Assembly: GCA_948144175.1 (NCBI GenBank)
Contig: CANXME010002103.1
Span: 416,484-480,483 of the forward strand
Reading direction: 5' to 3'
DNA from: Closterium sp. NIES-65
Lineage: Eukaryota; Streptophyta; Zygnematophyceae; Desmidiales; Closteriaceae
Length of the DNA stretch: 64,000 nt
Part shown: piece after piece, positions 1-12,798 of the stretch
How the letters are laid out: every line of letters starts with the position of its first letter
Position numbering within the stretch: the stretch's first letter is position 1
Program-made: the position numbers and the translations under genes
Notes under the pieces: generated by a model
Databases searched by the model: none
Seen by the model: only the letters and a program-made list of their open reading frames with translations
What the model was told of the DNA's origin: nothing

Positions 1-3000
1 GCTGGCTGCCCTCTCCATGCGGCCGGGAGACGATGTAAAGCCGGTGCTTGACAAGGTCAAGGACACCTATGTGAGGATGGCAGCGGCGGCCAGCAAGGTG
101 TCGGAGATGTAACAGTGCACCAAGATCATCTCGGTGCTCGACAATTCGTGGGACAACCTTATCCCCACCCTCAACATTCAGCAGGACAAATGGACGCCTA
201 AGTGGCTACGGCAGCAGATCCTGCAGGAGGACTTCCGCAGGCGCCACACGGGAGGTGGTGCTGCCGACAAAACTGCTAAGGGGTATGGAGCTGCAGGAGG
301 CAGCAGAGGAAGAGGGGGTGGGAGAGGCCGAGGCCGTGTGAGAGGCTTTGCCAGAGGGAGAGGCCGAGGTGACTACAACGAGGGGCATGGGAGCTTTGGA
401 GGCAGGGGGAGCATCCGAATGGAGGGTGCGTGCTAATACTGCAAGAAGGCTGGACACCCATGGTTCAAGTGTTTCAGCCGGCCTGAGGGATGGGCGCCCC
501 CAGACATGAAGCCGTCGAGTGGTGAACGTGCACGAGGTGGCGCTGTACAAGGTTCAGGTGCACAAGGTGATGGTGCACAAGGTAAAGCCGACCCTGGGAT
601 TTTCCTCATGGTTGAGGATGTGCAAGGGAGTGGGGGTGATGTGGGTTCAGTTGGGAAGGTTGTGATGCACCCCCTCACCCACAGGGTGATAGATTCAGGT
701 TGCACAAGTTACATGACCCCACGGGTAGATTTGCTTGACGAGGTAAAACCCCCAAGAAAGATCAAGTTTGTGGCTGCCGCTTCAGGTACTTTGCTTCCTG
801 TGATTGGTGTTGGGAATGCCAAGGTCATGGGAGCTAATGGGGGGCTTGTGGGACTTAGGAATGTCCTACTGGTTGAAGGTTTGTCCGCTAACCTCCTCTC
901 TGTGCACCGGCTGCAGAAAAGCAAGGCCAAAGTTACCTTCGGCCCAACCAGCTGCCGTGCAAAGCTTGGGAAGTTGCTGCTGTGGGATTTGGAGGAGAAG
1001 AGCAGCTGCATCAAGGACCTGTGGCAGCTGCCCATCATCCCTTGGAATGGGAAACCTCCAGCAACGGCAAAGGCAGCGGCAGCGGCTAAAGCAACTGCGG
1101 GAGGAGAGGAGACTGCACCAACTGCTGGGGCCCTGGATGCAGTCAAGAAGGTGCAGCAGTCACAGCAACCACATGGTGAGGTGCTTGCTGGTGTGGATGC
1201 AACCGCTGCATGGGCAAAGGCTTCATCTGGGAAAGGTGATGCCGATTGGGAGACGTGGCACGAGAGGTTGTGTCACATCAACACTCCTATGCTGCAGAAG
1301 TTAGTGAAGGATGGGAGCTTGAAGGGGTTGGAGGTGAAAGGGGCAGCAAAGGAGATTGGGAGCTGCCCTACGTGCCTTGAGACCAAGTTCACGAAGTTTC
1401 CCTTCAGCAGCAGCACAGGACGAGCGAAGGCTCCACTTGCACTTGTGCACATGGACGTGGTGGGCCCCATGAGGGCCCCTTCTCTCTCGGGCAGCCGCTA
1501 CTTCTTGACCATTGTGGACGACTACACGCGTGCGTTGTGGGTGTACCCTCTGAAGACTAAGGGGGAGGTGGCAACGGCTGCTCTCAAGGAGTGGATGCCG
1601 AGAGCTCAAAGGGAGAGCGGACACAAGGTGAAGGTGATCCGCACAGACAATGGGGGAGAGTTCATTGGTGCTGATTTTGGGGCGGTGCTGAAGAAGAAGG
1701 GGATCTAGCATCAGCTCACAGTGCCCTACAACCCTCAGCAGAACGGCGTGGCTGAGCGGTTCAAGCGGACCCTGCAGGAATGTGCTCGCACTCTTCTTGG
1801 GCGTGCAGGGCTGCCGGATCCGTTTTGGGTGACTGCACTGCGGCAGGTCGCACTTGTGAAGAACAGGGTGCTGGCGACTGTGGGGGACAAGCAGTGGGTC
1901 TCCTACACCAAGTGGTATGGAAGTGCACCAGCTGTAAACATGCTGAGAGGCTTTGGGTGCATGGTGGTGTTTCATGTGCCTAAGGAGAAGAGGGGAAAAC
2001 TGGAAGCTTCTGGGAGATAAGGTGTGTACTTGGGGCTTGCTAAGGATCACAAGGGCTGGCTTATTTGGGACTTGACCAGCTAGTAGCTGACTGTGTCAAG
2101 GGATGTGAAGTTCCTCGTGTCCTTATACTAGAAGTAGTGGAAGCAGCAGCAGCAGAAGCTTCCTAATACACCGCTGATCATTGAGGCTGATGAGGTGCAG
2201 CGGCCTTCGAGGCAAGTGCAGGTCACTGTCTCACAGGAGGAGATTTCTGGGGTGACTGAGGATGGGGGAGAACCTGAAGTGGAGGAGCAGCACCAAAAGC
2301 CGCAGCAGCAGCAACAAGGTGCTCCACAAGGTGCCGCACGTCCGGCTGACCGTCCTAGGAGGGATGTGCGCCCTCCTAACCGGCTGACCTATCCGAGCTT
2401 TGGCAAGCCAACGGTGGTAAGGGCTGGGAGTGTGGCTGAGCAGTGTGATGAGGAAGAGATAGGACACTGCTACTGGGCAACCGTCCCTCAGCCCAAGACG
2501 CTAGCTGAGGCATTGAGCGGGCCCGATGCTGAAAAGTGGAAGCAGGGTGTGAAGGAGGAGTATGTCTCTCTGCTAGAGAATGAGACTTGGGAGCTATGTG
2601 AGCTGCCTCCTGGGAAGAAGGCCATTTCTTCCAAGCTGATTTTCAGGCACAAGTACGGACCTGATGGGGCGCTGACTCGCTACAAGTCAAGGCTTGTGGC
2701 TAAAGGGTTTCAGCAGACAAAGGGGAAGGACTTTGATGAGATTTTTGCTCCTGTGGGAAAAGGCACGACACTGCGGGTGTCATTGGCAATGGCAGCAAAC
2801 CGTAGATGGCGGGTGAAGCAGATGCACATTACCATCGCCTTCCTCAATGGGATCATTCTTGAGGAGCTATACATGTTACAGCCTGAGGGATTGGATGATG
2901 GGAGCAGCAGGGTGTGCAGGCTGAAGAAGGCCATCTATTGCCTGAAGCAGGCTCCTCGCACATGGTACCACAAGCTGGAGGAGACACTGCTAGCTGGGGG

Positions 3001-4072
3001 GTTCAAGAAGAGTGAGTCCGACCACACCTTGTTCTTGCTGCAAGAGAAGGAGCAGTTCCTTATGCTCCTGGTGTATGTGGACGACATACTGCCCTTCTTC
3101 GAGTCGTCTGCGATGATTGAGCGTGTGGTGTAGATGCTAGAGATTCAGTTGAAGTGCTCGAAGATGGGAGATGTGAAGTATTACCTTGGGATGCATGTGG
3201 AGAGGGACCTTGACAAGGGAGTGCTGAGGTTGCACCAGAGAAAGTATTGTGAGGGGTTGGCTGAGAAGTATGGGCTGCAAGTTGGAGGAAAGCCAGCAAC
3301 CCCACTGCCTTCGAGGTTCACTGTGGAGCCCTATGCTGATGAGGAGGTGGTGGGTGAGAGTGACAGGAAGCTGTTTCATTCCATGGTTGGGGCACTCAAC
3401 TATGCGGCCAACCACACGCGCCCTGACATTGCCTTTGCAACATCCAGGCTTGCCAGTGTGGTTTCACGCCCCATTCATGAGCAGCTGGAAGCGACGAAGA
3501 GGTTGGTCCGCTATGTGAGTGCAACGGCATCAGTGGGTTTGGAGTATGGTGCTATGAGACAGAGGCTGCAGAGAGGTGCAGCTGATTTGAGCAAGGGGGA
3601 GATGCTCTTGACGTGCTACACCGACGCTAGCATCAAGTCGGTGAAAGCGGATGGCACCTGCATTGAAGGCTATGTGTGCCTGTTTGGAGGTGGTGCAGTG
3701 AGCTAGCACAGTAAGAAGCAGAATGAGGTGGGGCAGTTCTCATGTGAGACAGGGTACATGGCCCTACATCATGGGGCAAAGGAGGTGGTGTGGCTGAGGC
3801 GTTTGTTGGAGGAGATTGGAGTTGGTCAGAGGGAGCCGACAATCATGTTCTGTCACAATGAGTCAGCAGTGAAGCTTGCCAAGAACGCCTGCCTTCATGG
3901 GCCAACAAAGCACATCAGGCCCAAGTGGCACTGGGTGAGGAGGCTCCTGGACAAGAAGGTGCGACTGGAGATTGTGAAGACCCATCAGCAGGCGGTTGAC
4001 ATTCTCACCAAGCGTCTGGCCAAATCTGAGCATTAGAAGGGCATGAAGCTTGCTGGGATGAGTGTGCATTGA
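1..4072 (+). pseudogene. copia-1 gag-pol polyprotein, decayed
   Basis: Parts in order: the gag C-terminus with an Arg/Gly-rich stretch and a C-x2-C-x4-H-x4-C zinc knuckle (about 430-475); aspartic protease motif DSGCT (about 692); GAG-pre-integrase HH-CC finger (about 1255-1385); integrase core with the two Asp (MDVVGPM, RTDNGGEF) and the Glu after PQQNG (about 1450-1755); reverse transcriptase with an intact YVDD (about 3073-3090); RNase H with TDAS and HNESA motifs (3620-3860). The frame is interrupted by TAG at 1706, 2081, 2084, 2129, 2135, 3131, 3704 and 4034 and by TAA at 109, 434 and 2018, so it cannot make one polyprotein under the standard code. Several TAGs sit where Gln or Trp is expected. 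The last in-frame stop is TGA at about 4070. Confidence 0.82.
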
Positions 4073-4128
4073 GTGTGCATGCTTGAGCTATGGCATGTGG
4101 GATGATGGTAGGCAGCCAGAGGGGAGTT

Positions 4129-4246
4129 TGTTATGTGATGCTATCACTTGCATTCACGTCTGTCTGCCTCCCATCACATGTTCGTGTGTTGCATGCGTGG
4201 TGTGAGCGTGTGCAAGAATTTGTGTTTGATGTGGTTTGGTTTTTCT

Positions 4247-4283
<37 letters not shown>

Positions 4284-4890
4284 TTATTTGGCTTGAGCAG
4301 ATATCTGAAGTGACTCCTCTGCTCAAGAGCTTTCCGACGAACCAAGTATCGCTTCAATCGGAGCACGAACAAGAAAGTTACGAACGTTGGAAGTTCGTAT
4401 GCTTTTGATATTTGGTCGTGGTGACTATGGGAAGTTGTGGGGTTGACTCCATAAGGGGTAACGACTTTTGGGGGTCGGGAAATTCGTCAACATCACTGTA
4501 GATGCTGCCAAGTGACAAAAGTGAAAGTGGGGTTGCCTATGGAGAGGGGAATTGTGTGGCATGGGGTTTCCTTGGTTGGGAACTCTCTTGTGTAGTAATT
4601 GTGAAATTGTGAGACAATTGTGATTGAGTTAAGATTCGATGGCAGCTTATCCCCTAGTGCCCCGAAATTTCATAACTAGAGAAATACCCCACCTTATCGT
4701 ACGATTCAAATTGGGAATTGTAGCCACAGACTCGTGCTACAAAATGTCTGAGTTTGGTGAAGTTTTAACAGTGCAAGTTTTGTTGACGGCGTTTCTTGTA
4801 AACTCGACATTTCTGTCCAGAAACTAGGCCCAACGATTTTGAGATATTTCGGCTCCTAATCTTCATACACTCCGTCCTTAGTCTTTAACA
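4129..4890 (+). repeat. 3' LTR of copia-1
   Basis: It starts TGTTATG directly after the purine tract and ends AACA where satellite sequence begins. It holds a (GT)n microsatellite (about 4249-4279). Its distal half (4640-4890) is matched in reverse complement by 54329-54600, a second copy of the same LTR family. Confidence 0.7.
4249..4279. repeat. (GT)n microsatellite
   Basis: About 15 uninterrupted GT dinucleotides inside the copia-1 LTR. Confidence 0.95.
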
Positions 4891-5366
4891 ATTATGTGGT
4901 GCCAAATTGACGTCCGTTTGTTATTTTAAACAAGGTCTCTATTTATCATTTGGGCATCTACTATATTCTAAGCGCTCATTCGCCTTGTTTGGTAGGGAGA
5001 TATGATGTTGCAAACATGCGAGCAGAAAGAACTGTGCAAGGATAGGCATGTGCTATTACGTGGTGCCAAATCAACGCTCGTTTGTTATTTTACACAGGGC
5101 TTCTATTGATCATTCAAGCATCTTCTATATTCTAAGCGTGTTGGGTAGCTGTGGTGTCATTCGCCGCGTTTGGTAGGGAGATATGATATTCCAAACATGA
5201 GAGCAGGGAGAACTGTGCAAGGATAGGCCTGTGCTATTGCGTGGTGCGAAATCAACAACCGTTTGCGATTAAAAACAAGTTTTTTTTTTATCATTCAAGC
5301 ATCTACAATCTTCTAAGCAAGCTAGACAGGTTTCGTGTCATTCGCATCCTTTGGAAGGGAGATATG
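4891..5366. repeat. ~180-bp tandem satellite, block 1
   Basis: The marker GTGGTGCC recurs at about 4896, 5060 and 5241, and GGGAGATATGA recurs in each unit. Spacings of 164 (shortened first unit) and 181 bp give a monomer near 180 bp. The block is cut at 5366 by copia-2, which duplicated ATATG of the satellite (5362-5366 and 12799-12803). The same monomer resumes at 12799 and again at 21848. No coding capacity is seen. Confidence 0.85.
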
Positions 5367-5492
5367 AGTGAAAGAATGAGGAATGAATGAACTAGGAAAA
5401 AGGTGGGTACAAGTAGGAAAACCTAGAAGTGTTGTACCCCATATTGTCTACCCCACTACAACCTACACAGACTATAGCATATAAGTTTGACA
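5367..5492 (-). repeat. 3' LTR of copia-2
   Basis: 126 bp, matching 12673-12798. The purine tract TATGGGGGTG lies directly inside it (complement of about 5493-5502). Confidence 0.88.
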
Positions 5493-5691
5493 CACCCCCA
5501 TAGACAAAGCGGGGGAGAACAAGAGGTCACAAGACCAGTCAAGCAAAGCAAAGCAAGCTCAGGGTGGATCACAACGTCACCACACAATCCGAGCACAAGA
5601 GCAAGGCCAAAAGGCCAGTTCACATGCAAGATCATATATATAAAGGTAAACAGGCAAGTGCAGGTATAGAAAGATCACAGTACAAGCAAGG

Positions 5692-8600
5692 TCAAGAAGT
5701 GAGCAAGTGAGGCCAAGTAGGCACAAGACCTAGCATAGTACAGAAGCGCTGATGATCACCAGGCAGAAGTGCCTTGGTAAAGATATCAGCAGTGTTGGCC
5801 TCAGAGGCCACATAAACAAGGCGCAGCTGACCACGCTCCTGCAGCTCACGAGCAAGGAAGTAGTGAAGAGCAATGTGCTTTGTTCTGTGCTCCAGTCTGT
5901 GCTCCCGACACAAGGCCAGCATGGCCTTGTTGTCTACGTACAGAGCTGGAGGATAACGAGGCGGCTCTCCGAGGTCAGTCAGCAGGTAGGTGAGCCAGCG
6001 TAGCTCCTGTGCAGCCATCGCCCCCGCGTAGATCTCAGCCTCACAGCTGGAGCCGAGAACAGAAGAGGAGCGGGTAGACCGCCACAAAACAGAGCCGGAG
6101 CCAAGGCTGAAGGTGTAACCCTGTGACGACCGCTGCGTAGCCTGGTCGTCAGCCCAAGAAGCGTCTGCGTGACCTGTGAGGACCACTCGATGTCGCCCTC
6201 CAAGCACTAGCCCCATGCCTGACGTACTGCACAAGTAGCGCAACACCCTCTTCGCTGCAGCCATGTGCTCTGGTCGGTGTCTCCCAGGAGCAACATAGCG
6301 TGCCAAGATGCTAAGAGGGTATGCAAGGTCAGGTCGTGTGCAGGTCATCAGGTACATGAGGCAGCCAACAAGCTCTGGGTACGGGCCACTCGGCTCTACC
6401 GACTCATCCGAAGGCAGAGCTGAGAGCGAGTGGCGAGTAGACAGAGGAGTGGCCTTAGGCGAGGAGTACGTCAAGTCGAAGCGCTGAAGGACCTGCTGCA
6501 CCATGTGTGACTGAGTCAGGGTAATGGTGCGCTGTGCTCTGTCCCGGGTGATCTGCAAGCCAAGGTAGCTGCGCAGTTTACCCAGGTCTGTGCACGTGTG
6601 TCTCTTTTGCAGCTCGGACTTCACGTGGGCGAGTCCAGCAGTGTCAGCAGTAGCAAAGACCAAGTCGTCAACGTACACGAGGATGTAGAACGGCGGCAAA
6701 GAGGTGTCGGTGCGCAGAATCAGCGACGGGTCGGCAGTAGAAGGAGCAAGCCCAAGAGCCGCAACTGTAGTCCTCAGTGTGTCGTGCCACTCACGGGGCG
6801 CCTGGCGGAGACCGTAGTCTGGCCGCCGGAGGCTCCACTGGGTACCAGGAGGAAACGACCAAGTGAAGCCAGGTGGGCGGCGCAGCCAGATCTCCTCGTG
6901 CAGGCTGCCCTGCAGGAAAGCTGTGCTGAAGTCAAGAGAGTGAAGCTCCTTGTCGCGCTGAGCGGCTATGTGCAGCAGCACCCGAAGAGTGGTCATCTTC
7001 GGGGTGGGAGAGAAGGTCTGAAAGTAGTCAACTCCCTGCCGCTAACTGAAGCCTCGAGCCACGTAACGCGCCTTGAAGACAGGCGGAGAACCCGGCAGCC
7101 GCTTCACCCTGAAAATCCACATGCCACTGACGATGTTCGCCCCAGGTGGGGGAACCTCGTCGACGTAGGTGCTTGTGGACTTCCAGGAAGCCATATCTGC
7201 GTCCATGGCTGACTGCCACTAAGAGGAGTAGGGACCCTCGATCGCCACAACGTACGATCGAGGAGTCGGGATGTCTGGTGCATCCGGGTCTCCCTCAGGG
7301 GCAATCAGCGTGGACACGAGATGAGGCAAAGCAGCAGCAAAACACTGGAACTCCTCCTGCCTATCCTCAAGGACGTCCGTGCGAAGAGCACACTCACCCC
7401 CGACGGACGGAGGACAGACAGACTCAGATTTAGCAACAAGACCAGTAGCGTAGTCTAGACGACAGCGAGCAGCAAAGTCGACAAGCTCAGCCACTAAGGC
7501 AGACGCAGCAGTGGTTTCAAAGGAAGGGTCAGTGACAACAGTAGCCAGGAGACGCGTGACAGTAGGACTGGCAGCACGAAGAGAGTCAGACTCCGGTTCA
7601 GCAAGAACAGGAAGAGAGGACTCAGGAGGAGACGGCAACGGGACACGGAGAGGAGCAGTGGAAGGACGCATTGCCATCTGGTGTGTGCCTGGGACTGCAG
7701 GAGGACGCTGACGCAGAGCACGACGATTGGTGCGAGCAGCACGAACAGGCGACGCAGGACGAGACGCAGGCTCAGGATGCTCCGCAAGACCTCTAGTAGG
7801 ACCACTGTAGGGAGAAGGAGCAGGTAGTGGGGAGGCGGGCTGTAATTGTGACTATGGCTGGACAGGCTGCGGACACCCTAAGGGAGGAGCAAGACTAGTA
7901 GAAGGCGGGAGACCAAGAACCTGCTCAAGGAGCGGAACGAAGTACGGCCGCGGCCGCGCAGTGCCTCCAAAACTAGCAGGGACAGCACCAGTACCCCCAG
8001 CGGCAGCACCAGCACCAGCAGTACCTCCAGCTCCAACAGCGCCAGCTCCAGCACCCTCAGAAGCACAAGCTAGCAGAACCACCAGCGCCAACACCCCCTG
8101 CAACTCCAGCTCCAGCAAGACCGCCAGTTCCTGTACCGCCAGCGGCTCCAGCAGTACCTCCAGCAGGACTAACTCCAGCAGCCGCAGCAGCACCCCCAGA
8201 CCCAGCAGCTCTAGCACCGCTAGTATGAGTACCTCCGGGACCAGCAGCAACAGTAGTACCTCCAGCTCTAGCAGCATGGCTCCAGCGCCGGGCAAACCAC
8301 TCGCGCAGCTCCTGTGGAGAGAGTGGCTCCCGCCTCGACGAAGCACCGCGAGCGGCCACACGAGCAGACCCAGCACCCCCAGGCTCCGCACCCCCAGGCT
8401 CAGCACCCTTAGACTCAGCACCCCCAGGCTCAGCACCCCTGGACTCACCAACCCCAAGCTCCGCACTCTCAGGTCCAGCACCTCCAAACCCGGCACCCGC
8501 AGGCTCAGCATCTCTAACAGCACCAGAGTCAACAGCTACCTCGACAGGCTCGACTGCATCTACCTGGGACACACCTGACGGGGCAGGACCCTGAGGGGGG

Positions 8601-11549
8601 AGGGGGTCTATTGGGGGAGGACCTAGCGCAAGGAAGAGCAGCGGCGGGGGGAGGGGCGCAGTGCGGTAGGGGAAGAGACAGTCGGAAGGCACCGACTCGT
8701 CAAAGGTGACGTCCTGGGAGGACAAAACACAGTGCGAGGTGGGGTGGTAAAACTGCCACCCAGGCGCGTCAGGGGGGAAGCCAAGGAAGACGCAGGGAAC
8801 AGCACGGAGGGACAGCTTGTCCGCAGACAAGTCGCGAACAAATGCCCGAGATCCCCAAACCCGAAACGCAGACGCATCGCCAACCTTCCCCGTCCAGCGT
8901 AGGGTGTGGGAGGTCTTTGGCAAGGAGACCAAGGCTGGAGGTTTAGCTGATGCGCTGCGTACTGAACCGCAAACGGCCACAGAAAATGGGGGGCAGCCGC
9001 ATGGATCATGGACGTACGAGCGACGTCCATGACCATGCCAATGCGGCGCCCAGCAATCCCATTTTTCTGTGGAGAGGCCGAAAGCGTGAAGGTCTAGCGG
9101 ATGCCCTGTGCTCGACAGAAGGCTCCCAGACGGGCAGAGGAAAACTCCCCGCCTCTGTCATAGTGCAGACGCAGAACAGGAAAGTCCGAGCCGAAACTAT
9201 CTCTGAGCTGGAGACGAGCTGCTCGGATCCAGTCGATCAACACCTTAGTGACGTCGCCCTTGCTGTGCAAGGGAAAGACTGTGGTGTAACGCGAGTAGTC
9301 GTCAACCACCAACAGGAAATAATGCTCGTGTCCTTGGCCACGGACGCGGGCGGGGACCCACACGTCCATGTGAAGAGTCTGCAGCGGAGCCTCTGTCGGA
9401 AGAAACTCGAAGGAGTGAGGGGCGGTGCGCTGCCGCCCCTCGACGCAGGGGACGCAGGTAGGGGCAGGCCCCGGAGGTAGGGGAGGGAGAGACCGGGGGA
9501 GACCAGAGACAAGGACATGGGAGGCCATGCCTTGGAGACGAGGCAAGGAGGGGTGACCAAGGCGGTGGTGCCAAAGGAGAGTCTGGTGGGACAAGAGACG
9601 ACACGAGCAGGGAGCAGACTCAGGACCAGACCTGGACGCTGCAGCAAACACCTGACTCGATGCAGCTACCTGACCAGACTCAGCAGTCGGAGGAGACTCA
9701 GTAGTGTGTGTGTACAGGCTCGACCCCGGCCGACGGGTGAGCGTAGCCAAGTGTCGGCCTCTCCGAGCACACGTATAGTGGGTCACCCGCTAACTCGCAG
9801 GAGTGAACTGGTCAACCCCACTATCCTGTAGGTCAGCTCCACTCACCAAGTTCGTAGAGAATAAGGGGAGGTAGAGACCGGACAGGGTGCTAGAGGGGGC
9901 TGCCGGGCACGGTAAGACAGTGGAGAAGCTAGCAAGGACAAGACCCCCAGAGGGGTCCGCCAGGGAGACCGCAACTGGCTGACTAAGTGGCGTAAGCGTG
10001 GTGCGGTCTCGAAAGAAGGAGCGGGAAGCACCCGAGTCAAGGGTGAAGGTGTGTAAGGCCTGAGCCGACGTAGTACCTGAGAGAGCAGACTCACCAGCAC
10101 CTGGAGCAGCAGAGGCACTAGCACCTAGAGCAGCAGCCTCAATGCCCGGGTCAAGCGGAACACACAGGTAACAGTCACCCTCAACACTATCAAACATAGC
10201 ATACATGGCAGCAAGAATAGCATCATAGTCAAGATCAAAGATAGCAACTCCCGCCCTAGACAGCTCTCCCCAGCGAGGGATCTTTGAGGCCTCAGGGACT
10301 TGTGACGCCACGCGTCTGTCAGGCGGCCGAAGCAGCGCTGGGTGGAGTGCGGGCCCCCGCACTGCTCACCAGCGTGGTCGCCGGTACGGAGGACGTAGGT
10401 GCAGGGACCAGTACCCCCACCGCGCTGACGTGCAGCATACCACTCACGAAGTTGCTGAGGGGACAGGGTCTCACGACTGTGCTGCTGCTGCTGGCGCGGA
10501 CCACCACCGGAGCCACTCCTCTGCGCAAAACCGCAACCAGCTCCACCGTTGCTGCCGCCGCCTCCACCACCTCCGCCGCCTCTGCCACCTCCGCCACCTC
10601 CGCCGCCTCTGCTCCCTCCGCCACCGCCGCCGCCTCCACCGCCTCCACTGCTGCCACCGACACCTCCACCCCCGCCACCACTCCCACCACCACCCCCAAC
10701 CCCTCCACTGCCTCCACCACCACCTCCACCGCCCCCGCCAGCCCCTCCAGCGCCCTTGCCCCCCTTGCCCTTGCCGGTGCGGTGTCTCCCACTAGGGGCA
10801 GACGCAGCGCCGACCGACTCGAAACCAACGAGGTCGGCCGCAGCAGCAGAAGCAAGAGAGGGCAAGAGGGGGGAGGGGGAACACCCCTCAAAGACGGGGG
10901 TGCGAGGGTCACCATGAGAGGCTCCTACAGCAACTATGCTCTTCTCTGCTGCTAGGAGGCGCTCCTCGAGGAGGTCAACGGTGAGAGTGGTGGGGCAAAC
11001 TGAGAGGAAGTGGTCCCTGACTAAGCGAAGGGAGTCAGGGAGCCGGGTGACTATGTAGTAGAGGGTGATGTACATGGGGGGGGGGGGGATTCTTGGCACA
11101 GAACTCAGTAGGAAGCGCAGCGCGGTAGCGAGTGTCACTAGTGCGAAGGTGCGTAATGAGGTCAGCGACTGTGGGAAAGGCAGCAAGGTCAGGAAACACG
11201 TACGGCAGCATGAGGCGGCCAAGCGCAGCAGTGGCAGGGGAGGAGTAGCGTACAACTTCAGCGTCGTAAAAGGTCTTAGCACTCTTGTACTGGCTAAAGT
11301 GCGCATGCTCAGTGGTCGGTAAGTGGCGCACACAGCAAGGCGGGCAGCAGCATCGCGTGTGGCCCACTGTGAGTGAACAGTGCTGTCAGCAGTTGCAGGC
11401 GGGGCAGGAGAGACACCAAAGGTGAGATCGAACAGAGAGAGTCCGTCTGCCCTATCGCACTATAGGAACAGCTGGAGGTCATCGACCCAGACCTCAAAGT
11501 CAACAGCACGACCCTCAGCATCAAAGGTAAGGACACTGGGGGTAGCCAT
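5692..11549 (-). pseudogene. copia-2 gag-pol polyprotein with stops and frameshifts
   Basis: The ATG is at 11549; the final TGA is at 5692-5694, after the motif PHLLTS. Domains: copia gag; a very glycine-rich stretch (about 10560-10790); a Cys/His motif; protease DSGAS (about 10030); GAG-pre-integrase WHHRLGHPSLPRL (about 9560); integrase; an Ala/Gly/Glu/Pro repeat linker (about 8000-8500); RT with YVDD (about 6665); RNase H with DNKAMLAL and the KHIALHYF helix (about 5880-5930). Breaks include in-frame TAG at about 7042 (Gln in related copies), 7219 (Gln in PYSSQWQ), 7852 (Gln), 9094 (Glu) and 9790 (Gln), and frameshifts near 8940, 10340 and at a C13 run near 11075. Comparison with copia-3 and copia-4 defines the expected residues. 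Confidence 0.85.
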
Positions 11550-11599
11550 GACTGCAGTGGCCTAGTAGGGAGTGATCTCACCAGTCCGAGTAAGTAGGG

Positions 11600-12540
11600 C
11601 CGGGGCGCGCCGGTAGGAGCATTAGGGGCTCGACGGCAGGGCGGCTCGGCGGCATGGCTGCTGGGCGGCTCGGCAACTCGGCTGCTGGGCGACTCGGCGG
11701 CTCAGCTGCTGGGCGGCTCGGCGGCTCGGCTTCTGGGCGGCTCGGTTGCTCGGCGGCTCGGCTGCTCGGCGGCTCGGCTGCTGGGCGGCTCGGCTGTCGG
11801 GCGGCTCAGCTGTTGGGCGGCTTGGCGGCTTGGTGGCTTAGCTGCTCAACTGCTGGGTGGCTCAGCGGTGAAGGGACCGCTAGGGGCGGCGACGAGGCCG
11901 CATAGGTAGGGAGGCGGCGACGGGGCCGCTAGGGGCGGCGATGGGGCCGCGTAGGGGCGGCGATGGGGCCACTAGGGGCGGCGACGGGGTCGCGTAGGTA
12001 GGGAGGCGGCGACAGGGCCGCTAGGGGCGGCAACGGGGCTGCGTAGGAGCGGCGACAGGGCCGCGTAGGTAGGGAGGCGGCGACGGGGTCGCTAGGGGCG
12101 GCGACGGGGCCGCTAGAGGCGGCGACGGGGCCGCGTAGGGGCGGCGACGGGGCCGCTGGAGGCAGCGTCAGGGCCGCGTAGGGGCGGCGACGAGGCCGCG
12201 TAGGTAGGGAGGCGGCGACGGGGTCGCTAGGGGCGGCAACGGGGCCGCGTAAGGGTGGCGACGTGGCCGCTTAGGGGCGGCAACGGGGCAGCGGAGGGGG
12301 AGAGGCGGCGACGGGGCCGCTAGGGGCGGCGACGTGGCCGTTTAGGGGCGTTGACGGCGCCGCGTAGGGGGAGAGGCGGCGACGGGGCCGCTAGGGGCGG
12401 CGACAGGGCTGCTAGGGGCGGCGACGGGGCCGCGTAGGGGCGGCGACGGGGCCGCTAGGGGCGGTTACGGGGCCGCGTAGGGGCGGCGACGGGGCCGTTA
12501 GGGGTCGCGAGGGGCGGCACAGGGGGCCGTGGGAGGGGCC
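11600..12540 (-). repeat. GC-rich minisatellite leader of copia-2
   Basis: Between the 5' LTR/primer site and gag lies almost 1 kb of short tandem GC repeats: 11640-11870 built on GGCTCGGCGG, and 11880-12540 built on GGCGGCGACGGGGCCGCTAG. Equivalent arrays occupy the same position in copia-3 and copia-7, so this is part of the element rather than an unrelated insertion. Open frames here are low-complexity artefacts. Confidence 0.85.
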
Positions 12541-12672
12541 TCTAAGGGACCTAGACGGAAGTGCGGCCCACAAGGCGCGCCTCGGGCAGAAGCGACTGGC
12601 GCTCTGGGCAGAAAAAAAAATTCAGTGGTGGGCTCAAGGAAGCGTTCGCACTAGGGAACCTGCTCTATACCA

Positions 12673-12798
12673 TGTGAAAGAATGAGGAATGAATGAACTA
12701 GGAAAGAGGTGGGTACAAGTAGGAAAACCTAGAAGTGTTGTACCCCATATTGTCTACCCCACTACAGCCTACACAGTCTATAGCATATAAGTTTGGCA
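12673..12798 (-). repeat. 5' LTR of copia-2
   Basis: 126 bp, followed on the minus strand by the primer-binding site TGGTATAGAGCAGG (complement of about 12659-12672). Confidence 0.88.

Larger units (their letters stand above)
1..4890 (+). mobile_element. copia-1: 3' portion of a Ty1/copia LTR retrotransposon, cut by the window start
   Basis: The copia domain order gag, protease, integrase, reverse transcriptase, RNase H reads left to right, followed by a purine tract (4118-4128, AGAGGGGAGTT) and an LTR that begins TGTTATGTGATG at 4129 and ends TTAACA at 4890. The 5' LTR and gag start lie outside the window. Immediately after 4890 the ~180-bp satellite begins, so the element probably inserted in or beside it. 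The LTR (762 bp) is much longer than those of the other copia family here, so this is a separate lineage. Confidence 0.85.
5367..12798 (-). mobile_element. copia-2: complete but degenerate Ty1/copia element, 7.4 kb
   Basis: It is flanked by 126-bp LTRs and a perfect 5-bp target duplication, ATATG, in the satellite. Minus-strand order: LTR, primer-binding site TGGTATAGAGCAGG, GC-rich leader, gag, protease, integrase, linker, RT/RNase H, purine tract TATGGGGGTG, LTR. The LTRs differ at about four positions (about 97% identical by eye). The first base of the distal LTR is changed (AG instead of TG). Confidence 0.92.

Noticed and set aside
7852-8532. Leu/Val-rich frames antisense or shifted to the copia linker repeats (also at 16116-16832 and 51265-52284)
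   Set aside because: They are out-of-frame readings of the Ala/Gly/Glu repeat linker in a recognisable copia polyprotein.
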